A DNA stretch of 64,000 nt from Ohtaekwangia sp036503775 (lineage in GTDB: Bacteria; Bacteroidota; Bacteroidia; Cytophagales; Cyclobacteriaceae): the NCBI GenBank assembly GCA_036503775.1, contig DASXWH010000084.1:1-64000 (forward strand). Direction: 5' to 3'. Numbering within the stretch: the stretch's first letter is position 1; each line of letters begins with the position of its first letter. The position numbers and the translations under genes are program-made. This document shows, piece by piece, positions 34,362 through 46,400 of the stretch. Below the pieces are notes generated by a model, which did not search any database, was not told where the DNA came from, and saw only the letters and a list, made by a program, of their open reading frames with translations.

Positions 34362-34781
34362 TTACTGAAAGTGAACTGTCTTTACCAAACGACAAACATT
34401 ACGGCCACTGCGATTCTGATATTCAATTTTATCCATGATGGATTTCACCAACCGAATACCTAAGCCACCTTTTCTTTTTTCATGAATGATGTTATTCAGA
34501 GCAGGTTCATTAAACTGATTGATGTCAAAAACCGTTCCGTCATCAATGATTTCGAATATCACCGGGTGGTCTTTCTCCACGTGAATATGCAATTCAAACA
34601 AATCATCCGGGTTGCAATGATGAGCATGGATCATCAGGTTTGAGCACATCTCATCCAGGGCCAGCACAATTTCGCTGACTTCAATATCGGAAACATCATG
34701 CCCCTTTAGTGACACACGAATGAAATCACGAACACCCTTCAGGTTCTCAATGCTGCATCCAACTTTATACATGTAGTTCAT
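34362..34781 (-). CDS. Anti-sigma-type serine kinase (RsbW/SpoIIAB-like HATPase)
   Basis: A 139-residue GHKL ATPase of the RsbW class. The N box ALDEMCSNLMIHAH (Glu 44, Asn 48), the G1 box EIIDDGTVFD near 77 and the G2 box KGGLGIRLVKSIMD near 105 are clear. In partner-switching systems such a kinase phosphorylates a STAS antagonist and holds a target. The STAS gene directly upstream overlaps it by four bases (ATGA), and a SpoIIE-type phosphatase precedes both. The usual target is a SigB-like sigma factor, a type generally absent in Bacteroidota, so the output is unknown. Confidence 0.9.
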   Translation of the reverse strand: MNYMYKVGCSIENLKGVRDFIRVSLKGHDVSDIEVSEIVLALDEMCSNLMIHAHHCNPDDLFELHIHVEKDHPVIFEIIDDGTVFDINQFNEPALNNIIHEKRKGGLGIRLVKSIMDKIEYQNRSGRNVCRLVKTVHFQ

Positions 34782-35116
34782 GAAACCAATTGCTTTGCTT
34801 CTTCCTTATTCTTACCAATCTGGAGCAGCTCGTTTAATCCCAAAATGCTAAAGGTATTGGCAACTTTATCACTCATACCGAAAAGCACCATTTTTATCGC
34901 ACGGTCTTTAAACTCCTCGATATAGGACATAAATACACCCAGTCCGGCAGATGAGATATATTCGAGCGCGCCACAGTCCACGAGGATTTTTGTGTATCCC
35001 TCTCCCACACTTTTCGCTATCGCGAGATCAAGCTCGATGGAAGAACTTGCATCAATTTCTCCAATGAGGGCGATGACATCAGCACCGTCTTCCTGCATTC
35101 TCTTGATGTGGATCAT
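34778..35116 (-). CDS. STAS-domain anti-anti-sigma-type protein
   Basis: A 112-residue single STAS domain. The phosphorylation-site region LEYISSAGLGVFMSYIEEF contains Ser 55 and Ser 56, of which Ser 56 aligns with the regulated serine of SpoIIAA/RsbV. The N-terminal strand GADVIALIGEIDASSSIEL is standard. It overlaps the kinase gene by four bases and follows the phosphatase gene by 68. Dephosphorylated protein is expected to bind the kinase; the signal enters through the phosphatase. Confidence 0.9.
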   Translation of the reverse strand: MIHIKRMQEDGADVIALIGEIDASSSIELDLAIAKSVGEGYTKILVDCGALEYISSAGLGVFMSYIEEFKDRAIKMVLFGMSDKVANTFSILGLNELLQIGKNKEEAKQLVS

Positions 35117-35184
35117 AGGTTATTAACGTTGTTTACTTTTTTATGTTCAATTCTCTTTTCACTCCCACAATGGCTCGATGAACT

Positions 35185-37257
35185 TCAGGCATCAAACTTG
35201 ACAATCATGGTCGTATAATCATCGTTTATATTTTCAGTTCCTGAAAATTCATAAAGTCTCCGGATTAAATGATCCTGGATTTCCTTAGGGGAAAGCGTCT
35301 TAACCTCTTCTACAACCTGAATCAATCTGTCGTAACCGAACTCTTCGCCCCGGTTGTTCTTTGCTTCGGTTATACCATCCGTATATAAAATCATTAAATC
35401 TCCTGGCTGATATTCAAATTCATTTGATTGAATGAAATTGCTATAGGTTTTGTTCCTCACCATTCCCAGTGCAATACCTTTATCCTTGAAGTATTCGAAC
35501 GCATTTTTCTTCGAACAGAAATACAAAACGGGGCAATGACCTGCACGGGCATATCGAATACGCTTCTCCTGTGTATTTATTATAAAATACGTTGCCGAAA
35601 TAAACGATCCCCGCTCAAGGCAATACACCAGTGCCTGATTAGCCCGTATCATAAACTCATCTGGCTCAATATTCTCCTGCGCTAGACTATGGAAAATTCC
35701 TTTCATCTGTGACATGTGAAAGGCAGCGGTTGTACCCTTACCGGACACGTCAGCAATAATGAGAGAAACGAGATGATCGTTAATGCGTAGCGTATCGTAA
35801 TAATCACCACCTACCTCATCGGCTGATTCAGAAAAAGCTGCGATGTCAAACTGCTTGTCTTTTTCAAGCACATCCGGCAGCAAACTTTTTTGCACCATCT
35901 TGGCAATTTTCAGTTCTTCCTTATAACGCTCGTTCTGCAGGGCTTCTTCCATCAAACGGAAATTCTCAATGGAAATACCAGCCTGATTGGCAAACGTTGA
36001 AACGATCTTGGTCATTTCCTTGTTAAAACTCTCCGGGAGTTCCTTCAGAAGGGCCAGGGTTCCAATGTTATCACCTTTCACGTGAATGGGGAATGCCAGT
36101 ATGGAACGGAATCGTGATCCTTTTAACGAAGCTAAATGTTTGGATAAGTTTTTAGTCTTGTCACTTCCCTGATCCAAAATACCCTTCACATTATGGGCCT
36201 TCAGGTGGTCAATGATGTCGTGCGACTCCTTGTCGGTGATTTTGTAGGTAAAGATCTTATAATGCCCCGGAGTACCATTTAGTTCCAGCCATGCTGCATC
36301 CGCAAATACGGTGCTGACAGAAGTTTCTAACAGAATATTATAAACACTTTCCTCACTTTGTTCGGTTTGAATGGATTGACTGATGCGCTGAAAATTCACA
36401 ACCTCCTCCAGCTTTTGCTCGAATACCGAGGAGGTCGGAAGATTGAATAAGATAACCAGGAAAGAAAAAATGCTATAAACCGTTACAAATACCATAAGAG
36501 CAAGAATGAAAACATGTAAACGGTAATCTGTAAAGTAGGGCGAGGCACTTCGGATGCTTTCGCTCAATGCACGGTTGGTGAAGAAGAGGTAAAAGAGATA
36601 AAAAATGGTGAGCAGCAGTAACAATAAGCTGGTCCACTTCTGACGAAAATTAAGGTAAGCCACCCACTTCATATTTCCGGAAAGAACCAATGCGATCACG
36701 ATGAATATACTGAGCAGGGCTACATAGACCCATTCAATGGTGGGTAGTCTGAAACTGTTGTATAAAAGGCTAAGCAGTAATGCAAACTCAAAGAATGTCC
36801 ACATGCGGAGTAACCACTTCGACTTCTGATAGAGTATCAGACGTTTCCAGGCTGTAAAAGCCATAAGCAAAAACCCGATCATCAACCCCAGGTTGATCAT
36901 ATAAACCGTATCCTTGAACAGGATAGCCAGGGTCTGGTGCTTATCAAGGGTATCTACCAGGAGGTGTTCAACCAGGCGAATCAGCAATGAGGCTACCGTA
37001 GCGATCAGGCCTGTGGCAAAAACCCGCCATAACAGGTCAACAAAATTCAGAACCTCGTCACGTTCAACCTTGAATTTGTAATAGTAAAAAACGCAAAGAA
37101 TAAACAAGTTGAGAATAATGCCGGGCAACCAAAGAGGTATTTCAGGCTTAACACTGTTAACCGAGCTGAAAAGGACAGAAATATCTGTGAAAAGCAGGGC
37201 CAGCCAGGTTATCACACCCACCGATAGTAACAATCGGGTGACCGCTTTGGAACGCAT
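35185..37257 (-). CDS. Membrane-bound SpoIIE/RsbU-type PP2C phosphatase with GAF domain
   Basis: A 690-residue sensor phosphatase. The N-terminal 270 residues hold about eight membrane helices. A GAF-like region follows (about 290-440, LEEVVNFQRISQSI, FRSILAFPIHVKGDNIGTLA), then a coiled linker (LMEEALQNERYKEELKIAKM) and a PP2C domain with metal-site motifs SADEVGGDYYD, IADVSGKGTTAAFHM, YTDGITEAKN and INDDYTTMIV. The output domain should dephosphorylate the STAS protein encoded next. It is the first gene of the minus-strand operon; the divergent neighbour is the giant T9SS protein. The membrane part could sense envelope state, which would fit the downstream foldases, but this is inference. 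Confidence 0.9.
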   Translation of the reverse strand: MRSKAVTRLLLSVGVITWLALLFTDISVLFSSVNSVKPEIPLWLPGIILNLFILCVFYYYKFKVERDEVLNFVDLLWRVFATGLIATVASLLIRLVEHLLVDTLDKHQTLAILFKDTVYMINLGLMIGFLLMAFTAWKRLILYQKSKWLLRMWTFFEFALLLSLLYNSFRLPTIEWVYVALLSIFIVIALVLSGNMKWVAYLNFRQKWTSLLLLLLTIFYLFYLFFTNRALSESIRSASPYFTDYRLHVFILALMVFVTVYSIFSFLVILFNLPTSSVFEQKLEEVVNFQRISQSIQTEQSEESVYNILLETSVSTVFADAAWLELNGTPGHYKIFTYKITDKESHDIIDHLKAHNVKGILDQGSDKTKNLSKHLASLKGSRFRSILAFPIHVKGDNIGTLALLKELPESFNKEMTKIVSTFANQAGISIENFRLMEEALQNERYKEELKIAKMVQKSLLPDVLEKDKQFDIAAFSESADEVGGDYYDTLRINDHLVSLIIADVSGKGTTAAFHMSQMKGIFHSLAQENIEPDEFMIRANQALVYCLERGSFISATYFIINTQEKRIRYARAGHCPVLYFCSKKNAFEYFKDKGIALGMVRNKTYSNFIQSNEFEYQPGDLMILYTDGITEAKNNRGEEFGYDRLIQVVEEVKTLSPKEIQDHLIRRLYEFSGTENINDDYTTMIVKFDA

Positions 37258-37426
37258 TGATTATGAGGCCAGATTCTCGCTAAAAATGGCGTTGCAATAA
37301 TAGGAATATTTCAGCAAGGAATATGCGTGCTTTTAATGTATGAAAAAGGATTAAAAATGTTGTTTACCATCTTGAAGATCAAGATATTAATGACACAAGC
37401 CCATCCCTCTCTTTACTTTATTTGTT

Positions 37427-37434
37427 TACCTTTG
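37427..37434 (+). promoter_or_regulatory. Candidate -7 element for the giant surface protein gene
   Basis: TACCTTTG matches the TAnnTTTG consensus and lies 38 bases before the ATG. No clear TTG is found at the expected -33 distance, so only half the promoter is supported. The rest of the 215-base gap to the phosphatase gene shows nothing else I can name. Confidence 0.4.
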
Positions 37435-37472
37435 TTAGTTGAAATAAACTGTCTTTATAGATTACTAGACCT

Positions 37473-40400
37473 ATGAGAATGATTTTGAGCCGACTCGCCT
37501 ATTTTTTAAAACAACATCCCATTCAAATTTTCCTATCCATCACGCTGCTTTTATTAAGTACCGGTGATAGTATCGCCCAGGCCATTGGCGAATACCGAAG
37601 CGTTGCGTCTGGCAACTGGAACAACACCGCAATCTGGCAACGGAACAACACCGGAGGAGGTGCGGGTTGGGGAGCCGTAGGAGCCAATGGATACCCTGGT
37701 CAAACCGCAGGAGCAGGTCAGGTCACCATTCAAAGTGGTCATGCTGTAACCGTGAATGTGAGCCCGGCAAATCCCATTGCATCCCTCACTTATCAGGCTA
37801 ATGCTTTGACTTCTTCAGTATCATTCAATGACGGATTTACCTTGACAGTTACGGGAGCTGTTACGTTCAATGATCCTTCCGTAACACTTATGGATCAAAC
37901 ATTAACCGTGGGAGGGGGTACATTAACGTGCGCATCGATCACCATGGCCAACACCAACGGAGGTATTGAAACCGGTCAAACAAACGACATCGTTGTAGGT
38001 GCCGGTGGAACACTGACGGTGAACGGCAACATCACAACTAACGGAGCAGCCGCTGAGAATACGGTTACGTTAAATGGAACTGGAACTCTGAATATAGCTG
38101 GTTCATTTACTGGTGGAACTTTTAACGTTTCAAACACCAGCACAGTAAGTTGGTTTGGTGATAACACCAACTTCCGTAACCAGAATTATGGCAACTTGAC
38201 CATTGAAATTCCGGCCACAGCCGCAGCCAACCGAACACGGTCACTCACCGGCAACCTAACCGTTCAGGGCAACCTTATTGTTCAAAGTCTTCATGCTTCT
38301 AATATAGCTTTCTTTGATCCTGCAGGATTTACTCTTTCGGTAAATGGTACAACAACGTTAAATGCCCGCGGCAATTTTGTGGATAGCAACAACGGGGGAT
38401 CAAATACCTTCACCGGGGCTGTGACCATTGCCGCCAATGCCAGCATGAGTTCGGCCAATACATCTGACTTTATATTTGTGAATAACATTACAAATGACGG
38501 TACCCTTTCGTTAACCAACACAGCTCAAATTCTCAGGCTCAATGGTCTAACTTCTCAGAACATCTATGGGGGTGGTACCTTTTCCTTTACAAATGTAGTC
38601 CTGAATAGTGCCGTTAATGATACCATCTTTACAACAAGTGATATTCTGATTAATACCAATTTTCATTTTGCGCTAAATAGACTTTTAGTAGTTGGGGCAA
38701 ACGCAAACCTCAGAATTGCCAGTGCTGCATCCATTACATCAACCCCTGGCTTTGGAGCCAACTGTTATATTCAGTTAGACGGAAGCACGAGCAGTGCCAG
38801 TCAGTTAGTGAAAATGAATAGCGGTGATGATGCCCAGTGGGAAATGACTTTTCACATTGGTACTGCCGGTGGAGGTTATAATCCGGTTGTGATTACCACC
38901 GTAGCAAATACACCCGACCCAACCAATGGAAGTACATTAGGAGTAAAGTCAATCTATAATGCCAGTATCCAGGGCCAATTAAGGCGGACATTTCGTTTGG
39001 TGGTGACGGGCAATGCAGAAGCAACAACATTTTCGGCTGCCACATTCAACTATGACCAGACCGCAGATGTTTCTTCCGGGGATGCCGAAGGAAACTACAC
39101 TACAGTATGGTATTTGAACGCTACGTCTTCCGGCACATGGACATCTATTGGAGGTACGATAACCACAGGCTCAGACACCTGGCAACCTACACTGGTAGCT
39201 CCACAAAACACACTGACTACCGGTACCTATTATTTCACCTTGGGCGCTCCCACGGCATATCCAAACACCTGGTATTCATATCAAACCGGTGTATGGAGTA
39301 ACTGGCAAAACTGGACGCTGGATCCCTCCGGCACCACACTCGTAAATGGACTCAATCTTCCTCCACAACCCGGAGATGAAATTGTCATTCTTAATGGTAT
39401 TACTATCACCAATGATGTTCCGGGGCAGGTGGCAACCAGCACCACAATTCAGGGAGGTGCAACATTAGATATGTCAAATACAACCGGAAATACGTTAGGC
39501 ACTGTAAGTGGTTCTGGTACATTACGAATTAATGGCGTTACACTTCCCACGGGTACATACACCACTTTTGTTTCCGCTTTGGGTGGTACGTTTGAATATT
39601 ATAACACAGGAGGAACACTACCCAACGGTCCGCTTGTTTCAGGTACGCCTACCTATAATAATTTAAAATTCACCAACAGCACGGGATCAAACATCACGTT
39701 CACACAAGTTGGTAATCTGACCGTAAATGGAACATTTGAGATAACTGCTACCGGGGCTGGTACAGTGACGTGGCAAATCAATGATAACTCTCCTGTCCAA
39801 CGAACCATTATACTGTATTCTGATCTTACGGTGGGGGCCAACGGAAGAATAAGTGTAGGTACTGGAAACGAGGGCGCTGAAGGGGCAAATAATGCCAATC
39901 AGCATATCTTGAACATGTATGGAAACATTACAAATAATGGGATCATCAAATTTTATGATGCTTCAGACGCTGAGTTGAATGAGACATATTATGGTATATC
40001 CTATCCCATTGTTGCACCAAATCCCGATCTCCACAGGAATTACCTCCAGGGAAATGCGGTTACGGTAAATTTCCTGGGAACAACCAACAAGACTGTTACC
40101 TGTAACAACGTCACCGATTTTTATCGCTTTGTAGTTAATAAGGGAACGGGACAGCAGGCTATTCTTACAGTTAATTCTGCCAACACATCTTATTTTCGAT
40201 TGTTCGGTCCTTCCGATTTCGAAGCCAATAGAACTCTTGGTAATGCAGCGTTATATTATTCAGATAATGCTCTTTCATTGTTAAACGGGACGCTGGAACT
40301 GACCGGCAACATCGATATTCCTCACCTTACCATACACAACACTACCACTAGGGGAGATTTCCCTCTGCCTCGAAATGCCGCCTTGTGGTTAAATGGCGCT

Positions 40401-43400
40401 GGCGTTACGTTAAGATTATCAGATCTTAATCCAACGCCTGTGGGCGCAAATGATGGTAAAGATGGCCGTATACTGATGGCGGGATTACTTCGTGTAACAG
40501 CGGGCACATTAAACGGAGGCTTTTCGAAAGGTCTTGGTTCACAGGATGGTGGTGTATACCTTCAGGAAGGAGGGACTGTTAATGTCTGGCAATTCCGCGC
40601 CAAAGCTGATGGTACGGGAGTTTTTTCCTTTACACAGACCGGTGGTACGTTGAACGTTGGTTATGGCTTCGGGCTTTCGGGTGGTACAATCGATCAGTAT
40701 GAAGAAGACTATTTTCGATTTGATTTCAGAAGTACCAATTCTGTTTTTCAAATGTCCGGTAATGCAATCTTAAACGTAGCAAAATCCACCGCCAATGTTG
40801 GAGGTGGTGACGATGGCGGGTTATTTAGAGTCGGATCTTCTGCCAGCAACTACAATGTGACTGGGGGAACTGTTAACCTTTATATGGGACCAAAAGCAGC
40901 AGGCGTTTCTTATCCTGGCTATATAAATACTACAGCGCCTTTATACAACCTTAACATTTACGAGGAAAGTGCAACCACCGAAACTGCTCAGCTGCAAACT
41001 AACCCCCTCGTGGTATTGAATAACCTGACTATTAATACGGGCAATACACCATCATTAATAACAAACAATTTAAACGTTACTGTTGGTGGTAATTTCATTA
41101 TCAATACAGCAACAACTTTCACGCTGGGTACAGGCACACTAACCTTCAATGGAAGTGGTGCACAGACCTGGACCAATGAAGGTACAATTACAAGTCCGTT
41201 GACGAATGTTGTTGTAAACAAAACTACCGGAAGCACGCTAACAATAGGAAGTGCCACGCACAGCACATTAATAAATGCCGCAGGTACCGGTACCATTACC
41301 AATCTCACATTAACATCAGGAACACTGGCCGATAATGGCAAAATACTTACCGTTACCGGAACGCTCAGCAATAGCGCAACACATTCCGGAACAGGAGCCA
41401 TAATTGCAAACGGTCCTACTGCGATTGGTGGAAACAATGGAACGTTTGGGAACCTTACGATACAAACCAATGGAGATGTTTCCACCAATGGAGCACAATC
41501 GGTTACCGGAAATCTGCGACTACTCTCCGCAAATTCATCGCTGAATATTGGTCAGAATGCATTGACGGTTCTGGGAAATATTTATTCTGACGGAGGTACA
41601 ACTGAAACGTTCAGCGTGACCAAGCGAATCTATACTAACGGGCTTCATAATGCGGGTGGATTAACACGAAGAGCAAATACAGATGCAGCAGACGTGTTAT
41701 TCCCGGTAGGATATGTAACCACAACACCAGCGCTTAATCTTTATACACCTGCTACCATTAATGTTGATATTAATGGCGGAGGAACACTAGGCACCATAAC
41801 CGTAAGACCTGTTGCAGGCGTACATCCGAACGTTACACAGACAGGTGAAAGTGTTGCACAGTACTGGCGTGTTACAAGTTCTGGATTCACCGGAATAAAT
41901 GCGGTTGTTCACAAAACGTATACTTATAGTACGGCCACCAGAAACAATGCCGGTGCAAACTATAGAGCCGCCAGATACGATCCGGTAGCATATACCTGGA
42001 ATTATAATGGTAGTACCTATAATTCTTCAGCCGCTCCAGGTACAACTATCATAGCCCATGGTGCTTCCCCGTATACGTTCAATACGGCTGTGGGGTGGAA
42101 TACGGCTTCACCTACGCATTTGGACGGTGAATACACGGCTGGAAATTCAGCTGCATTTGGTGCTGTAAGAACATTTTATGCTATTACAGCTGTTGGTACA
42201 CCAGGAGCATGGAACCTGAATACAACCTGGAGTTACACATCGACAACAGGTCCACAGGATGTTCCTGCCGGAGCTGTTGCCGGAACGAATTTTCCGGGAC
42301 CTAATAACCCTGTTGTTATTGGCGATGGCACCAATAACCGTGGGGTTATTATTGATAATAATAGCCGTACCTGCGGAAGCCTTCAAATTGCCAGCGGTTC
42401 TGTGCTGGACTGCAGTACATTCACAGGCCTTAACTTTGGAGCGAATACAGCGGTGAGTGGAAATGGTACTTTGAGGATAGCCTCTGTAGGATCACCAACA
42501 CCAGCAACAGATCCAGCTCCCTTTCCCGGTGGGGACTTTTCAAATTTTCTTGGTCCTAATGGCGGTACTATTGAGTGGTATGGGGCGGCTAAACGCCTCC
42601 CGGATATTTCAACCTATTACAACCTTATTCTTAATCCTGATCCAGCGGTAAGCTTTAACTTGCCTCTTGCTTCGGTTGCTGTATATAATGATCTGACCAA
42701 ATCCGGAGATGGTTTTGTCCGGACTGATGTAAACGCAGCGAGAACAATTACCATAGGCAGGGATTTTACTATAACTGCCGGTTCTTGGATTATTACCAAT
42801 ACGTTTTCCACCTCATTTTTTGTAACAGGTACTACTGTTATAGCTAGTGGAGGGACTTTATCTGCAAATAATGGAGGTACTACCGTTCATAATTTTTCAA
42901 CTCAAGGTAGCATTACCAATAATGGAACAATGACACTGAACACAGCTAGTGGTACCCGTATGGATATCACTTTTACAGGAACCAATGATGTGGTTCTTGA
43001 TGGAAGTGGATCCACTACACTGGCCTTTGTAAATGTTAACAAGGGGGTTTCACAAGTTCCTACTGTAAATTTTAATTCAACAGGCGCAGTCACGGCTGCA
43101 ATTAATGGGTGGCTGGTTCTGACGAATGGTACATTTAACTTCAATAACTCAGGAACGTATTATATACGAACCACCAATGCTTCTTACGCCATTCCTTCTA
43201 CGGCTAAATTGAAAGTGTCAAACGGAACGGTTCATATCATTGGAGATCCTGATACAAATGTGAATGGAGATTTGGCGGATTTACTCCTTGCTGGAACCAT
43301 CGAGGTTACGGGTGGCTTTGCTAACATTAACACTTTTGGAAATGATGATGATCTCAATAACGATATTGAGTATGCTTCTGCGGGTTCTCCCACCATCATT

Positions 43401-46400
43401 ATTTCCGGGGGAGAACTTTACGTGAATGGTGCAATTCGAAGACCAACCAGCACCCTGTCTGGAGCGCTTGTTTATAATCAGAGCGGAGGAACTGTCACTG
43501 TAGGTGGTCGTAATTGTGACGCTAACAATACCCGTGGTGTCTTTGAAATCGAAAACAACCTCGGAAGCAGTTTTACCATGACTGGAGGAACATTAAATAT
43601 CCGGAGATCAACTTCAGGTACTGCCTACCCTGACATATACATTAACCCGGCCGTAAGTTCTGTGTCACCTTCCAGTACCATTACTATCGGTATGAATTCC
43701 AATACGGGTGTTACAAGCCCGTTGAGCATGAACATTGTTCCGGCTATTGGGAACTTCAGTGTAATCAATGCTACGGTCGCGCAGAATGTAAACATGCGAT
43801 CAAGCTCCTTGACGACACAAGGCTCTCTTCTCATTGACACTAATGGAACATTAACAACGAATGCCCTGGATGTAACCATTGGTGGAAACCTTACGATCAA
43901 TGGAACCTACGTGGGTGGTACAGCAGGAAATTTCAATACCACCACATTCAATGGAACCGGCCTTCAAACGGCAGTGCTTTCCGGCAGCAGCACTTTCAAC
44001 AACATGACCGTAAACAAACCTTCAGGTAATGTAGAACTATCGGGGACTTCACCCAGAATTACGGATCTGAATATTCTCAGTGGAACACTTGATGTGGGTT
44101 CTCTCGGACTGTTAGTGGAGGGTAATATAACCAACAACAGCAACCAGATAAGCACACCCGGAACAGGCTCAATCATTATGTCAGGTACGGCCACAGCTCA
44201 TACTATCAATAGCTCAAATGGTTCATTCAATAACCTGACACTGAATAATGCATTGATAGCCGTAACCACCAAAACAATAACTGTAAATGGTAATATGACT
44301 ATAACCGGTGCACTGAACTTTGGTACGGGCGCTATAAACCGCTACCTGTTCATCGGTGGTAACCAACTTACCTTTGGCACCGGTTCGTCTGTCACCAATC
44401 CAATTGGCGTAACCAACTTCAGGTTCATTAAAACAAATGGCGTTTCCAGCGACTTGGGTGTGGTGAAAAACTGGCCGGCAAATACAGTTGGCTCATTCAC
44501 TTATGCAGTGGGTACCCGAGTAAACTATACTCCTGTAACCGTGACATTAACCACGAATGCAGGTGGTTCCGGATCGTTGACTGTAATACCTGTAGATGAA
44601 CAACATCCTACCGCCAGTGCAACCGGTGAAGAAATTCTCAACTACTACTGGATTGTAAAACGTGATAACACGCTTGCTTACAGCGCAACCGGAAGCCATG
44701 CATATCAATTCCCAACATCACTTATTGGTGGCTCAGGAGGAACAAGACGAGGAGCCCATCTTGATGCCGTTAATCTTATCGGATGGACCCAACCCGTAGG
44801 GACCCTGAATACTGTGGCACCTAATACTACATTAACGATTACCAATACTTTGAATACTAATTTGCCTCTGGCAAATGGTGAATTCCACTATACGGTTGGT
44901 ACGGTTAACACCTTGCCAAATCCGATCACTCCTGTATACAGTCGCATAGCTGGAAATGCAGCTACAGTCGGCAATCCTGCAGTAGGTGGCAACTGGAATC
45001 TCGCCACTAACTGGACATTAGCTTCTGATGGCACTGGAGCCGGTCTTAGTACAGTTCCCGTTGGACGCCCTGTGGTAATCCGCCCCGGAGATCGTATAAA
45101 TATGAACATAGCCGGGCTAAGGGCATTCACTACTGTAATTAACGGAACGCTTGTAGCCACTACAACGGGGCACAATCTGGGGGCCATCAGTGGAACGGGA
45201 ACACTCCGTACAACAACCAGTACATTACCTGCCGGAACGTATACCAATTTTGTTGCTGCAACGGGTGGAACCATTGAATATGCCTATGCGGGAACATCAA
45301 CCATGAATAGCCGCAGCACATACAATAACTTAAGCATTGCCAGCGGAACGGCTCAGATGACGAACACTGATCTTATTCTAAATGGTGATTTGACAATAGC
45401 TTCGGGGGCTACCTTAGATAATACAGCCAATAACCGGAACATAACGCTTGCCGGTGACTGGACGAACAGCGGAACGTTTACCACTCCGGCAGGAGCAGGA
45501 ACTGTAACATTCAATGGAGCAGCTAACCAGGCTGTGACAGGAACAACTGCATTCAACAATCTTACGCTGAACAAAACCGGAAATCTGACACTGAGCGGAA
45601 CAGCAACGACAACCATAAATAATCTGCTCACACTCACATCAGGATATGTGATTGCCTCCTCAACACATCCATTGGTCTTTGGAGCTGCCGCGACATATTC
45701 TGGTGGAAATGCATCGAGTTTTATACAGGGCCCTGCCCGCACACCCCTTGTTGCAGGAGGAACCTTCACGTATCCTACAGGGAGTACATTGAATGGTCGA
45801 TACAGACCAGCAACTGTGTTTAATACAAGCGGTCTTGATACGTGGACTGTAGAATATGTAGGTAGAGAGGCAACCCTTGATGGATACACGGTTACTACCA
45901 TGAACACCGCCAACATTGGAACGGTCAGCAGATTTGAATACTGGAACGTAACCCGTAGTGGAGCATCAAGTGCCTCGTTAACGTTTAACTATGGTATTGG
46001 AAGTTACATTCCAAATATCATTGGCGTCCTCGCTAATCTACGAGTTGTTCGGTGGAATGGAACACAATGGGATCTTCCGCCTACTGCAGCCGGAGTTTAT
46101 ACACAATCCGGAGATCAGATCCTGGGTTCAGTAACCGTTCAGAATGTAACTTCCTTTAGTCCGTTTACATTTGGATCAACCGATGTAGGTTCTCCGCTTC
46201 CGGTAGAGTGGTTATCATTCACGGGAGCAAGAGCCGGTAATGTCATCGCACTGAACTGGACTACCGCGCAGGAAATAAATAATGACCGTTTTGAAATTGA
46301 ACGGTCTGAAGACGGTAAAACATTCAATAAGATCGGATCAAAACCATCACAGGGTAACAGTACACTGCCACAGGAATACAGGCATGAAGATAAAAATGTG

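Noticed and set aside
40988..46327. Several minus-strand frames of 60-190 residues under the giant surface protein
   Set aside because: Their Val/Pro/Leu-rich text is the mirror of the Thr/Gly/Asn-rich plus-strand codons, so they are compositional shadows.
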